From a virus, in the IMG/VR virus record IMGVR_UViG_3300027754_000368, positions 1-26,489 of that record: DNA of 26,489 nt; one strand, written 5' to 3'. The translations under genes were made by a program, and so were the position numbers. Positions 1-7,167 of the stretch are shown here, one piece after another. Numbering within the stretch: position 1 is the stretch's first letter; every line of letters starts with the position of its first letter. The notes under the pieces were generated by a model. The model did no database searches, had not been told where the DNA came from, and was given only the letters and a program-made list of their open reading frames with translations.

Positions 1-1009
1 GGATGATTGGTTCGATGAGCCAGTCTTCTTCTGGGAATGTTTGTTGCCAGAAGTCTTGCCAGTTGATGAGGATGTTGTCGGTGATGCGTGGTTGTTCTAC
101 TGGTTGCAGTGACCGTGTGTCTTGTAGAAGTTTCTTTGCGAACAAGGATCGGTCGCCTTGGTGGTGCATGGATGCGGTGTATCCGAATCGGGTGTATGCA
201 CCGGCTGGGAGGTTGGTGATGCTGGTTGTGAATACTTTGAGGATGTCTTTGCCTTGCCATCCTGTGGTGGCTGAGGTGCCTTCGCGGATGTCTTTGCCTG
301 GTCGTACCCAGTGTGATTCGCCTGTCTGGTCGGTGTGGGCGAGTGTCCATCCGTCTTGCCTCAGTAAGTCGTGCCAGGTTGTTGCGGCGCAATAGCGGGA
401 CGCTGGTCCTTCTTCGTCTTGCAAGAGCGGTGACAGCGACGCAGATGTTGCGGGTGCCGTGGTGGGTTCGGGTTTGGCTGTGAGCAGTAGCACCATCCAA
501 AGTGGCATGTCTGCTGGTTTGCGTTCTTCAATGCTGTGTCCGTCAAGCCATTGGTATGGTTTACCGTTGCCGTGTATTGATGGTGGTGCAACGACTTGTC
601 CGCCGATGCCACGGATGTCTAGACCTTGACCGAGTTTGCCTGATGCTTCGTTGTAGATGGGCTGGTCGGTGAAGAAGTAGAGGTGTCGTCCACCTGATCC
701 TGTTACGGCTTCGAGTGTGTCTGGGAGTTTGCCGTGGAGTTGTTCTAGGTCGTAGAGGGTGTCGGAGCCACGATATTCTTCACGGTCGTCCACGTCTACG
801 ACGACAATGTATTTGTCTGCGAACTTGCCTGTGGCGATTCCGAGTCCGCAATCTTTGAATGCACCGGTGAACCATTGTCGGATTTGTGTCGGGTCGGCTG
901 TGGCTGCGTTCTGCCAGCCTTGCATTGGCGGTCGTTTCTCGCCTTGTTTGATTGGGATTACTCGTAGACCTTTGTGCGCGTATGCGAGTGCAGTGTCTAA
1001 CACATTCAT
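1..1009 (-). CDS. Prim-Pol (AEP) primase/polymerase, N-terminal part, truncated by window edge
   Basis: This reading frame is open from an ATG at 1009 to the left edge with no stop, so about 336 residues are visible and the 3' end is missing. It looks like the N-terminal Prim-Pol domain of bifunctional DNA primase/polymerases. A VVVDVDD stretch (residues 69-75) supplies the metal-binding DxD, SGGRHLYF (105-112) supplies the sxH motif, and DIRG..GQVVAPPS lies at 131-144. In phages this domain makes primers and usually leads into a superfamily 3 or RepA-like helicase. The last visible residues (DWLIEPII) look like the lead-in to a Walker A ATPase, which is inference. AAGGAG ten bases before the ATG supports the start. 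Confidence 0.85.
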   Translation of the reverse strand, partial: MNVLDTALAYAHKGLRVIPIKQGEKRPPMQGWQNAATADPTQIRQWFTGAFKDCGLGIATGKFADKYIVVVDVDDREEYRGSDTLYDLEQLHGKLPDTLEAVTGSGGRHLYFFTDQPIYNEASGKLGQGLDIRGIGGQVVAPPSIHGNGKPYQWLDGHSIEERKPADMPLWMVLLLTAKPEPTTAPATSASLSPLLQDEEGPASRYCAATTWHDLLRQDGWTLAHTDQTGESHWVRPGKDIREGTSATTGWQGKDILKVFTTSITNLPAGAYTRFGYTASMHHQGDRSLFAKKLLQDTRSLQPVEQPRITDNILINWQDFWQQTFPEEDWLIEPII

Positions 1010-1032
1010 GATTCTCCTTGGGTTGGCTTAGT

Positions 1033-1482
1033 TTAATGTTTGGTAATGGTGGCGAGTATGTCGGCTGGTGTCTTGCGTCCGCGCAACTGGTAGAGGAACT
1101 CTACGAATCCGATCTCGTCAACTTTCTCAACTTTGTTTTCCATAAATGTTTTGGCGTGTTGGTTGAGCGGCCAGATCACAAAGAATGGCACAGAGTCTTC
1201 GGCGACTTCGCCCCACCATCCGTCCTGATTCGAGTGACCGTACTGCACGATGAACGCTGGGATGCTCGCCAAGTTGCCGAGGTTGCATAGTGTCTTAGCA
1301 CCGACGTTGGTTAGATTAAGTGTGGCGTGTTCGTGCTTGTAGTCGATGATTGCTTTGGGTACGCAGTTGTCGTATTCGACCATGAGGAAGTCAAGGTCCA
1401 TTGCCGGCACGTTGTAACCCCAGGTGCGATGTCTGCCCGACAGCCATGCGTCGCGTTTGAAGTGTTGCTCATTGGATGTCAT
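1033..1482 (-). CDS. PD-(D/E)XK nuclease-like protein, coupled to the DNA methyltransferase
   Basis: This is a 149-residue protein. The start at 1482 (MTSNEQHF) overlaps the methyltransferase stop as ATGA and has AGAGGAG upstream, so it is preferred over a longer frame that runs back into the methyltransferase. A pattern of DLDF, about a dozen residues, then AIIDYKHEHA, followed by PAFIVQYG, resembles the core of PD-(D/E)XK nucleases (acidic residue, then D/E-x-K on the next strand). The family call rests on this motif only. Its position directly behind a C5 methyltransferase raises the possibility of a restriction-modification-like pair. A DNA-processing nuclease for replication or recombination is the alternative. 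Confidence 0.6.
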   Translation of the reverse strand: MTSNEQHFKRDAWLSGRHRTWGYNVPAMDLDFLMVEYDNCVPKAIIDYKHEHATLNLTNVGAKTLCNLGNLASIPAFIVQYGHSNQDGWWGEVAEDSVPFFVIWPLNQHAKTFMENKVEKVDEIGFVEFLYQLRGRKTPADILATITKH

Positions 1483-2639
1483 TTTTGCTCCTCTAGTTTG
1501 AGTAAATGTTTGGCGATCCATTGCGCTACTGGTGACGCAACTCCGTTGCCACATTGTTTGTAGCGGTGCGTGTCGGCTTGTTCAGTTCCGTCTGCTTTGT
1601 ATCGGGTGTGATGATCAGGCCATCCCATTAGCCGTTCACATTCCAACGGTGTCAGTCGGCGTACTGCCATCGTTGATTGAGCGTCGTAGGCGACTGATGG
1701 TGGTGCTTGTGATGATTTAAGTGTTGGTGCAATGTTTTCGGTCACGTTTGCGTTGCTGCCAAACTGTGTGTCAAAGGCAAGCATCGGCACATTGTTGCCA
1801 CCTGTTCCCATGCGTTCTTTTAATGTTTGTACCGGTTCTTCATATATTCGGACATCATCTACCCGTGTGCCGTCAATCAGCATCGGTTCTACTACACATT
1901 TATTTTCACGCACATACTGGTCGCTTATCATCTTGGCATCGGAAGTGTTTAGTGGACCAACTATGTTCGATCCGAGGATGCGACCATCTGTTCCAACGCT
2001 TTTTGCAAGCGTGTTGGTAGCACTTTGTCTCTTCGGTTTGCTCTTCGTAAGATGCCTTGGCAAGCTTTCGGCGACAGGTAATAACGTTTCTGGACATCGT
2101 TCGGCGAGGACAGGATCGAAGATAGCGATGACGAACACGCGCCTTCGTCGTTGGGGTACTCCGAAGTATTGCGCATCCAGCACTGCCCATTCAATGACCA
2201 TCGCGCCTGCTTCAGCCATTTCGTTGAGGATGATCCCGAAGTCAGCACCTCGGTTGGAGTTGAGTGCGCCGACGACGTTTTCCCAAATAGAGATTCTTGG
2301 ATATTGTCCATTAGTTTCCTTTCGTAGTTCTTTGATGATGCGTATGCCTTCGTGGAATAGTCCTGATCGTTCGCCTTCTAGTCCGCTGCGTTTACCTGCG
2401 ACCGATAGGTCTTGGCATGGTGAACCCCACGCAACAACATCAATCACGGGTGCGTGGGTGACGATGTGTTTACCTGTGAGCGTTGATACGTCCTCCCATT
2501 TCGGGAGATGAGGCCAATGCTTGTTGAGGATTGTGTTGGCGTGTTTATCCCATTCGCATTGGAAGACGGTTTGCATGCCTGCGTTTTCTAAACCCATGTC
2601 GAATCCGCCGACACCACTGAACAGTGACAGCACTTTCAT
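1479..2639 (-). CDS. C5 cytosine DNA methyltransferase (Dcm-type)
   Basis: This 386-residue protein carries the ordered motifs of bacterial C5-cytosine methyltransferases. SAM-binding LFSGVGGFDMGL is at residues 6-17. The catalytic loop GSPCQDLSVAG has Cys75. ENV is at 120-122 and QRRRRVFVIA at 163-172. A variable target-recognition region follows, then RRLTPLECERLMGWP and the C-terminal QCGNGVASPVAQWIA. All key residues are present, so it is probably active, methylating phage DNA to resist host restriction. It overlaps the preceding ribbon-helix-helix gene and the following nuclease-like gene by ATGA-type junctions, so the three are probably translated together. The recognition sequence cannot be read from the protein. 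Confidence 0.95.
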   Translation of the reverse strand: MKVLSLFSGVGGFDMGLENAGMQTVFQCEWDKHANTILNKHWPHLPKWEDVSTLTGKHIVTHAPVIDVVAWGSPCQDLSVAGKRSGLEGERSGLFHEGIRIIKELRKETNGQYPRISIWENVVGALNSNRGADFGIILNEMAEAGAMVIEWAVLDAQYFGVPQRRRRVFVIAIFDPVLAERCPETLLPVAESLPRHLTKSKPKRQSATNTLAKSVGTDGRILGSNIVGPLNTSDAKMISDQYVRENKCVVEPMLIDGTRVDDVRIYEEPVQTLKERMGTGGNNVPMLAFDTQFGSNANVTENIAPTLKSSQAPPSVAYDAQSTMAVRRLTPLECERLMGWPDHHTRYKADGTEQADTHRYKQCGNGVASPVAQWIAKHLLKLEEQK

Positions 2640-2800
2640 TTAGGTGGCATCTCTCTGACATCTGCAAGGTTTTCTAGGTGGAAGGTGACGGCTTCTTTGA
2701 TGAACTCGCTTGTGTTCATGCCACGCCGTTTCGCTTCTTTTCGGACTTGTTTCAATAGTTTGTCATCGCATCTGAATGACAGCATCGGATAGGTCTTCAT
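2636..2800 (-). CDS. Ribbon-helix-helix (CopG/Arc-type) small DNA-binding protein
   Basis: A 54-residue protein beginning MKTYPMLSFRCDDKLLKQVR. It has a short strand (PMLSFRCDD), a first helix (KLLKQVRKEAKRRG), a turn (MNTSEF), and a second helix (IKEAVTFHLENL). This is the layout of ribbon-helix-helix repressors, which dimerise and insert the strand into the major groove. AAAGGAG precedes the ATG at good spacing, and its stop TGA overlaps the methyltransferase ATG. By family it may regulate the operon in which it sits. Palindromes in the 3214-3336 gap are candidate binding sites, which is inference. A plasmid-style antitoxin is possible, but no toxin partner is seen. Confidence 0.75.
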   Translation of the reverse strand: MKTYPMLSFRCDDKLLKQVRKEAKRRGMNTSEFIKEAVTFHLENLADVREMPPK

Positions 2801-2814
2801 GATTGCTCCTTTGT

Positions 2815-3213
2815 TTAGAGTGAGTTGATGATGTCAAGGAAGGAGATTGCGATCTCGTGTTGGATGTATTGCTCGTTCGGGTAGGCGACTTCGCTTGCTT
2901 GTGAGAAGTCTCGCAAGTCTTGGCTCCACGATGTGTTGCCTTTGACTCCGTTGTAGTAGTTGCATCCACCATCGCCACGGTTCTCCACTTCCAAGATTGC
3001 TTTGCCGTTCTTGTAAAGTTTGCCTTCCCACCAGTTACCTTCTCGTGTGTTGCGTGAGAAGGTTATTTTGAGTGAGTATTCTTTGATTGCTTCAAAGTTG
3101 GTTGGTACGCAGTATGACATTTCTTCGCATCGTGTGATTAGTTGATCACACAGTTCTTGTGTTGGTGTGATCAAAGGCTTTGTCGCCTTCTTGGTTTTTG
3201 TTGTTGTTGCCAT
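2815..3213 (-). CDS. Hypothetical protein, 132 aa
   Basis: I do not recognise this family. The protein opens with a short Lys/Thr-rich stretch (MATTTKTKKATKPL) and continues with an acidic, soluble-looking body containing WWEGKLYKNGKAILEVENRG and a C-terminal helix-like end. There is no signal peptide or membrane segment. AAAGGAGAAACGAA directly before the ATG is a good ribosome binding site. It is the first gene after the only clear noncoding gap in this part of the genome (3214-3336), so it probably heads the small operon that continues into the ribbon-helix-helix protein and methyltransferase. Confidence 0.75.
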   Translation of the reverse strand: MATTTKTKKATKPLITPTQELCDQLITRCEEMSYCVPTNFEAIKEYSLKITFSRNTREGNWWEGKLYKNGKAILEVENRGDGGCNYYNGVKGNTSWSQDLRDFSQASEVAYPNEQYIQHEIAISFLDIINSL

Positions 3214-3336
3214 TTCGTTTCTCCTTTGTTGTATAGGGCTTATTCCCTATGTATGACAAGTTACTGGCTTTGTCAGACAAATGCAAGTCATTTGGCAAGA
3301 TTCTTTTATATGGCGTAAAATAGCCCTTTTATAGCC
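3214..3336 (-). promoter_or_regulatory. Intergenic control region with two palindromes and promoter-like hexamers
   Basis: This 123-base AT-rich gap separates two minus-strand genes. It contains a perfect 13-base palindrome, TTTGTC-A-GACAAA (3269-3281). It also contains a 6-bp inverted repeat ATAGGG/CCCTAT around a six-base centre (3233-3250), close to the start of the downstream gene. Two TATAAA hexamers read on the minus strand (3328-3333 and 3305-3310), with TTGACC at 3354-3359. The spacing between TTGACC and the first TATAAA is 20, so the promoter assignment is weak. The palindromes look like operator sites. Confidence 0.45.
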
Positions 3337-3612
3337 TTATTGCTCCTCATCTTGGTCAAATGGTGTCTGGTCAGCACCATATGTGTAGTAGCCCATGGTG
3401 GGATGGTTTCGTCGGCGTTTCTGCTTTGGCTTGCCAAGTGTCGCACCAGGGTATTGCATACCGTTGCGCAACAGTTCGTGGAATGTCAACGCTTCGAATG
3501 ACCGATCCAGTCCGCCTTGGATGAGCGCGTCTGCGAGCATGTCGCAGCATTGACGTTCCTTCTGCAATTCGTTTTGCATTTGGATAAGTAGTTGTTTTTC
3601 TTTGTTATTCAT
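3337..3612 (-). CDS. Hypothetical protein, 91 aa, N-terminal coiled coil
   Basis: An unrecognised small protein. Residues 1-30 (MNNKEKQLLIQMQNELQKER and onward) form a charged amphipathic helix likely to be a coiled coil. A basic patch KPKQKRRRNHP lies near residues 62-72 and the tail is acidic (DQDEEQ). AGGAGG seven bases ahead of the ATG is a strong ribosome binding site. The basic patch would suit nucleic-acid contact, but nothing specific can be claimed. It is the last gene before the 3214-3336 control gap. Confidence 0.65.
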   Translation of the reverse strand: MNNKEKQLLIQMQNELQKERQCCDMLADALIQGGLDRSFEALTFHELLRNGMQYPGATLGKPKQKRRRNHPTMGYYTYGADQTPFDQDEEQ

Positions 3613-3630
3613 GTGCAGGCCTCCTATGAC

Positions 3631-3876
3631 CTAATCGTCTTCGAGTAGCTGTCTTGCTATCCGTAGCTTCTCGGCAGCCGAGGCTGATTCGAGAAGACCG
3701 ATAGTAGTTGATGTGACCTGCTCGGGCGGGCATATGGTAAAGAATTTTTGTTCGGTTGTCACATAGTTTTGGATCGTCGCGACCAGCACATAGGCGGTGC
3801 ATACGTTGTCGGCGTCAACTTCGGATTCAATAAAGTATTTGATGCGGTCATCAATCGGATCCTGATGCTCACTCAT
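3631..3876 (-). CDS. Hypothetical protein, 81 aa
   Basis: An unrecognised acidic soluble protein beginning MSEHQDPIDDRIKYF. A hydrophobic core VCTAYVLVATIQNYV is followed by a C-terminal helix (SASAAEKLRIARQLLEDD). The start at 3876 lies inside the last codons of a tiny upstream cistron, with an 8-base overlap, which suggests coupled translation in the dense run of small genes from 4794 to 3631. No motif supports a function. Confidence 0.65.
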   Translation of the reverse strand: MSEHQDPIDDRIKYFIESEVDADNVCTAYVLVATIQNYVTTEQKFFTICPPEQVTSTTIGLLESASAAEKLRIARQLLEDD

Positions 3877-3958
3877 CGTCGTCGTCTAGTTTCTCGCCAC
3901 AGTACGGCTTGACCGGCAGGACACGTTTGCGAACACAGGAGCAGAGTGTGGCTTTCAT
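3869..3958 (-). CDS. Cys-containing micro-protein, 29 aa
   Basis: A very short frame beginning MKATLCSCVRKRV and ending in DDDDE. Its ATG overlaps the stop of the gene before it as ATGA, and its own stop overlaps the start of the next gene, so it fills an otherwise empty interval in exact register with coupled neighbours. That junction pattern is the main evidence that it is translated. Three cysteines (residues 6, 8 and 20) hint at metal binding, though one ligand short of a typical zinc ribbon. No function is assigned. Confidence 0.45.
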   Translation of the reverse strand: MKATLCSCVRKRVLPVKPYCGEKLDDDDE

Positions 3959-4260
3959 TTGTTTGCCACGGTCTGCGGGAATGGGAGTTCTTCGTAGGCT
4001 TGATTCAAGAGTGCCAGGTAGCCGAGAGCGTCGAGCAGGCTGTCGTGGTGCAGACGGTTCTTCTCAAGGTTGGTGCGGAGTCGTGCCATCTTTACCGACA
4101 CCATGAACAGCAGCGCATCGGACATGGAGAGTCGGATGCCTGTCAGCCCAGCGAAGATGTCAATCACTTTGGCGTAGTCTTCGGTGACTGGGCCGTAACT
4201 GGCGTTGCGTGGACCTGTAATGGTTGCGTGTGCTTCGAGCAGAATGTTCTCGCCAGTCAT
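3955..4260 (-). CDS. DUF6378-like phage protein, 101 aa
   Basis: The protein begins MTGENILLEAHATITGPRN. It has a short turn with an ASYG motif, then a helix around DYAKVIDIFAGLTG, then a hydrophobic helix with KMARLRTN, then DSLLDALGYLALL. The ordered features (N-terminal helix, R-x-x-x-YG, K-x-A-R-L, D-S-x-x-D-x-x-G-Y) match the phage domain I know as DUF6378, often encoded among replication genes. Its biochemical role is unknown. The ATG overlaps the previous stop as ATGA. Confidence 0.7.
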   Translation of the reverse strand: MTGENILLEAHATITGPRNASYGPVTEDYAKVIDIFAGLTGIRLSMSDALLFMVSVKMARLRTNLEKNRLHHDSLLDALGYLALLNQAYEELPFPQTVANK

Positions 4261-4445
4261 TTGTTCTCTTTGACGATTTCGTATTTGGATTGGCTAAATG
4301 CAAGGACACGGCCGTTTGGTTCTATGCCGATCCATGTCGGATTATCTGGGTCGCAAAGACATCCTGCAATGCGTTCGGTGTTGAGTCGGACTTCGCCGTC
4401 ACACAGTTGGCAAACGATGTATGTGTCGAGTCCGATGGTGATCAC
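4257..4445 (-). CDS. Small Cys-rich protein, possible zinc ribbon, 62 aa
   Basis: The start is a GTG at 4445 that overlaps the preceding stop (GTGA), read as MITIGLDTYIVCQLCDGEV. It carries CQLC (residues 12-15) and CLC (29-31), a CxxC plus CxC arrangement. That could bind one zinc ion as a small ribbon. The rest is a short beta-rich stretch (WIGIEPNGRVLAFS). Zinc binding is inference from cysteine spacing, and the family is not recognised. Confidence 0.6.
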   Translation of the reverse strand: MITIGLDTYIVCQLCDGEVRLNTERIAGCLCDPDNPTWIGIEPNGRVLAFSQSKYEIVKENK

Positions 4446-4666
4446 AGTTCAACGCCTTGTTGGATGTGAACTCGGAGTCGGCTGACAAGTGCGTGTGCTT
4501 CGCGCAGATGAACTTTGCAGGCTTCTAGTTCTTGGTGAAGGCTGACGCAGTTGGTGCGGTCGTCGTCGCGTTGCTGGGTGACGAGTTCAAGTGCGACAGA
4601 TAGTTCTGCGACTCGGGTTTGTAACTCGACTATCTCTTGGCTCATTGCGTATGTGTCGCCGGTCAT
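4442..4666 (-). CDS. Coiled-coil protein, 74 aa
   Basis: Almost the whole protein is a heptad-patterned helix, from IVELQTRVAELSVALELV through LHQELEACKVHLREA to its end, so it is expected to be a coiled coil. AGGAG lies within the end of the previous gene at suitable spacing, and the ATG overlaps that stop as ATGA. Two in-frame ATGs are close together (residues 1 and 8). The first is chosen because of the overlap. No enzymatic motif is present. Confidence 0.65.
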   Translation of the reverse strand: MTGDTYAMSQEIVELQTRVAELSVALELVTQQRDDDRTNCVSLHQELEACKVHLREAHALVSRLRVHIQQGVEL

Positions 4667-4794
4667 TTCTTGCTCCTTCGTTCTAGTTCTTGTTTGAGTG
4701 CTGCTATCACTTCGAATAGTCGGTCTTGATCTCCAACACCGACATATTGTCTTTCAAGGAACGCGATTGCGTCCTGTATATCTTTCTTAGTCAT
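4663..4794 (-). CDS. Small helical protein, 43 aa
   Basis: A short frame beginning MTKKDIQDAIAFLERQYVG, predicted as two helices, ending ELERRSKK. It has a strong GGAGG ribosome binding site five bases before the ATG, and its stop overlaps the next gene's start as ATGA. Both features support expression despite the size. It is the first cistron after the 4817-4857 hairpin and so opens the run of small genes. Function unknown. Confidence 0.65.
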   Translation of the reverse strand: MTKKDIQDAIAFLERQYVGVGDQDRLFEVIAALKQELERRSKK

Positions 4795-4816
4795 GTGACC
4801 TCCGTTAGTAGGTGAA

Positions 4817-4857
4817 CGACCTTACTCTGCCGAAAGGGATAGTGCAAAGTAAGGTCG
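4817..4857 (-). other. 10-bp perfect inverted repeat (RNA hairpin) ahead of small-gene run
   Basis: CGACCTTACT (4817-4826) and AGTAAGGTCG (4848-4857) are perfect complements around a 21-base loop. In the minus-strand transcript the hairpin would end 22 bases upstream of the ATG at 4794 and sit just after the SSB-like gene. No T-tract follows, so it is not a typical intrinsic terminator. It could be a processing or stability element, or a U-tract-free terminator of the kind described in actinobacteria. Confidence 0.6.
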
Positions 4858-4873
4858 AACCCTGCTTAGGTTT

Positions 4874-5272
4874 CTACCAACGGTCGTCGGTTGCGACCTT
4901 CTCTACCTTGGCTGCGAAGAGCTTCGGTGCGTTGAATCCTGCCTTCTTTTCTCCATCTGCCGAGTATTTGACCGAGATTTTGTTGCCGGTCAACTCTGTC
5001 ACTGATGCTTGCTTCGCTGCTTCACGGATTGCGGTGATCATTGCACCACGCGCCCAGATGTTTGCGTCGCCTTGATTTTCGGTTTTGAGTGTGATGACGT
5101 ACACGAAGCGTGGATCACCGTTCGGCCATGTCTTTGCGACACCGGCTGGATCACGGTCTTCCAATTTCTTGACGTCTGTGACGATGCCCGAATGGACATC
5201 ACCAATCTTCTCGAACTTCAAACTTGGCAGTTTGGGTCCGCCTCCTGCTAGGAGATCTTGTTCATCTGACAT
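4874..5272 (-). CDS. SSB-like phage DNA-metabolism protein, 132 aa
   Basis: The protein starts MSDEQDLLAGGGPKLPSLKF, then GDVHSGIVTDVKK, KTWPNGDPRFVYVITLKT, and a central ARGAMITAIREAAKQA helix. This matches a widespread actinophage family with LLAGGG near the start and a TWPNGDP motif, usually found beside recombination exonucleases and taken to be OB-fold, single-strand-DNA-binding-like. The C-terminus is acidic and ends DDRW, loosely recalling the acidic tip of SSB proteins. DNA binding is inferred from family and neighbours (an exonuclease two genes upstream), not shown by a catalytic motif. Confidence 0.7.
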   Translation of the reverse strand: MSDEQDLLAGGGPKLPSLKFEKIGDVHSGIVTDVKKLEDRDPAGVAKTWPNGDPRFVYVITLKTENQGDANIWARGAMITAIREAAKQASVTELTGNKISVKYSADGEKKAGFNAPKLFAAKVEKVATDDRW

Positions 5273-5275
5273 TGC

Positions 5276-5710
5276 TTAACCTACCTTTTCTTTGCTTGGG
5301 AATCCGAAGGAGTCCGTTGATGTGTTCCACACGATGTCTTGTTCATCCCAACGGATCGCACGACAGATGACAGCGAACTGTTCTGCGCATGATGCGTCAA
5401 GATGCCCGATGGCACCGCCTGCCGTTTTGAATAACACACCCTGAATCGAGTGGCAGAGACTCGTGATCAGGAGTTCGTCGCAGTTATCAGACAAGATGAG
5501 GTCAACTAGACCTCGTCCGATCTGGTATCTGCGATGCGATTTGAGTTGGTCCAACGAGATGGAGTGTCCGTACTCGTTGCATTCTGTTGCGATCTTTTTC
5601 ATCATTGCGCGTTGATGTGGGCGTAGGCAGTCAAACTCTGATTGGAGTTGCAGTACACATGAGCGGTCAACGCCAGTGTCGTATGTTCGGCCTTCGAATG
5701 TGTCGGTCAT
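5276..5710 (-). CDS. Hypothetical protein, 144 aa, between exonuclease and SSB-like genes
   Basis: I do not recognise this protein. It is soluble, with a Cys-containing helical N-terminus (SCVLQLQSEFDCLRPHQRAM), a central part (YQIGRGLVDLILSDNCDELL) and an aromatic end (IRWDEQDIVWNTSTDSFGF). Five cysteines are spread without a clear metal-binding spacing. Its start overlaps the exonuclease stop as ATGA and its stop lies three bases before the SSB-like gene. The context suggests a recombination or replication accessory, which is inference from position only. Confidence 0.65.
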   Translation of the reverse strand: MTDTFEGRTYDTGVDRSCVLQLQSEFDCLRPHQRAMMKKIATECNEYGHSISLDQLKSHRRYQIGRGLVDLILSDNCDELLITSLCHSIQGVLFKTAGGAIGHLDASCAEQFAVICRAIRWDEQDIVWNTSTDSFGFPSKEKVG

Positions 5711-6756
5711 TTCTTTGCCTTCTTGCGGGCAGGTTTCACCATCGGATCTGTTTCAAAGAACTGGACACTATGTTCGGCTTCGAGCAGACCGACGATGCGG
5801 ATCAGCAGGTCTATTTGTTCGGATGATGCGTCAGCCAACTTCGGTACTTCATTCGGCCATAATGCCCGCAACATCTTCTGCGCTGGTTCTGGCATGTGTT
5901 TGATTCGTGCTGTCATCCAGTCGCGACGCTTATCCAAGCCTGTGTCAAGTTTGATGATTTTGGCTTCTTCGAAGCGTTGGTTGATGTCGTTACGTTTGCG
6001 CCAGGCACGAACATTGAGTGCGAGTGCTAGACCTTCGCGTCCTGCGTTGAGGTCTACCCAATACAGTTCGCAGCGGGCTTCGCCTGCTGGTAGGTGGAAG
6101 ACGATGGCACGATCTTTCTCGATCATCGGGAGGCTGGTGCGGACTGCGGTCTGGTAGTTGTAGATGTGTTCGGCGTCGGCGTAGGCAGCCAACTGGATTG
6201 CGATTGACCGCCAAGAGTAGGTGAGGTCGGTGCCAGTTTTCAGGTCGGCAATATACATTCGGCCATCTACTTCAACTATGCGGTCAAGTGTGCCTGCGTA
6301 TTCTGAGCTGTCATTGATGATTACTGACTCGATGTAATCGGGCATGATGTGGACACCGTACTTTTGCAATGTGGTCACATATGCGTCAACATCTGGTTGC
6401 AGACCTGGGAGGATTTGTGGTTTCTTGCCGAGGTCAACTTGTTCGGTGACTGAGTGGAGTGCTGTGCCGAGGTTGGCGCGGTGTGATCCGCCACCTGCGG
6501 TGATTGCTTCTTCACAGATTCTGTTCAACGCAGATTTGTCATCAAGTTTTGTTGATGCTTGCGCAAGTAGATCTGATCGGTTGATTAAGCCGGTGACAAC
6601 CATTCGGTTCGCCCATTGTTTTAATGCGGCTTCGTCGTCTGGTGCTTTTGCGATTGTGGTGACACGGGTGTAGCCGCGTTGTTTGCCGTCAGGTGTTGTG
6701 ACGAGGTAACGACCCCACCGATCTTTCGGTGCTTCTTGTCGTGTTTCTTCGAGCAT
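5707..6756 (-). CDS. RecB/Cas4-like PD-(D/E)XK exonuclease
   Basis: This 349-residue protein shows the motif series of phage RecB/Cas4-type exonucleases: GTALHSVTEQ (97-106) as the GxxxH motif, a glutamate before the central strand (E143), EYAGTLDRIVEVDG (152-165) with the catalytic Asp158, IADLKTGTD (169-177) as the D-x-K motif, and the downstream QLAAYA (188-193). These nucleases degrade one strand from DNA ends to feed single-strand annealing. AAGGAG before the ATG supports the start. The order with the SSB-like gene downstream and a resolvase-like gene upstream makes a coherent recombination module. The last residues (KPARKKAKK) are strongly basic. Confidence 0.85.
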   Translation of the reverse strand: MLEETRQEAPKDRWGRYLVTTPDGKQRGYTRVTTIAKAPDDEAALKQWANRMVVTGLINRSDLLAQASTKLDDKSALNRICEEAITAGGGSHRANLGTALHSVTEQVDLGKKPQILPGLQPDVDAYVTTLQKYGVHIMPDYIESVIINDSSEYAGTLDRIVEVDGRMYIADLKTGTDLTYSWRSIAIQLAAYADAEHIYNYQTAVRTSLPMIEKDRAIVFHLPAGEARCELYWVDLNAGREGLALALNVRAWRKRNDINQRFEEAKIIKLDTGLDKRRDWMTARIKHMPEPAQKMLRALWPNEVPKLADASSEQIDLLIRIVGLLEAEHSVQFFETDPMVKPARKKAKK

Positions 6757-6798
6757 GTGCAGTCTCCTTGTTTTCTTGAAAATCTTTGTTGGTTGGAA

Positions 6799-7167
6799 CT
6801 ATACCTGATCGGTGTGCGCGGATGCGGGAATGTTTTTATAGGCGTTCCAAAGTTTGAGGAACTCGGTCATTGTCATGATCGCATACCAGTTGTCAACTTC
6901 GACTGCGCCTTGTTTCTTCACGGCGCAAACACCATGATTCGTGCCACGGTTCTTCTGCTCAACTTCTAGTTCTCGAAGCCAACAACCGATGTCGTGTCGG
7001 CGTTGATCCTTCACTTCTACGGTCAGGTCTTCAACACCGTCAATGTCACCACGGTCATCTGTCCAACCTGATCTGGCGCGTTCAGCCTTTGGGTGGCCGT
7101 GGTCTTGGAAGAACTTCGCCACCTGCAATTCGGCGCGCGTACCTTTTCTTCGTTGCGGATTTGACAT
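6799..7167 (-). CDS. Holliday-junction-resolvase-like nuclease
   Basis: This protein of about 122 residues begins MSNPQRRKGTRAELQVAKFF. An N-terminal KGTRAE glutamate helix is followed by RGDIDGVEDLTVEVKDQ, giving the E...D...E-x-K arrangement of Hjc-like members of the PD-(D/E)XK fold, then W-rich segments. A role in cutting branched DNA during phage recombination or packaging is likely by family. The ATG at 7167 is preferred because GGAG lies 11 bases before it. An ATG three codons earlier (7176) is only two bases from the same GGAG. Either way the start lies inside the end of the WhiB reading frame, an overlap of more than 80 bases. Confidence 0.75.
   Translation of the reverse strand: MSNPQRRKGTRAELQVAKFFQDHGHPKAERARSGWTDDRGDIDGVEDLTVEVKDQRRHDIGCWLRELEVEQKNRGTNHGVCAVKKQGAVEVDNWYAIMTMTEFLKLWNAYKNIPASAHTDQV

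Noticed and set aside
2834-3031. Minus-strand frame inside the 132-aa hypothetical gene
   Set aside because: It lies out of frame within a gene that has a strong ribosome binding site, and shows an Arg/Gln-rich filler composition.
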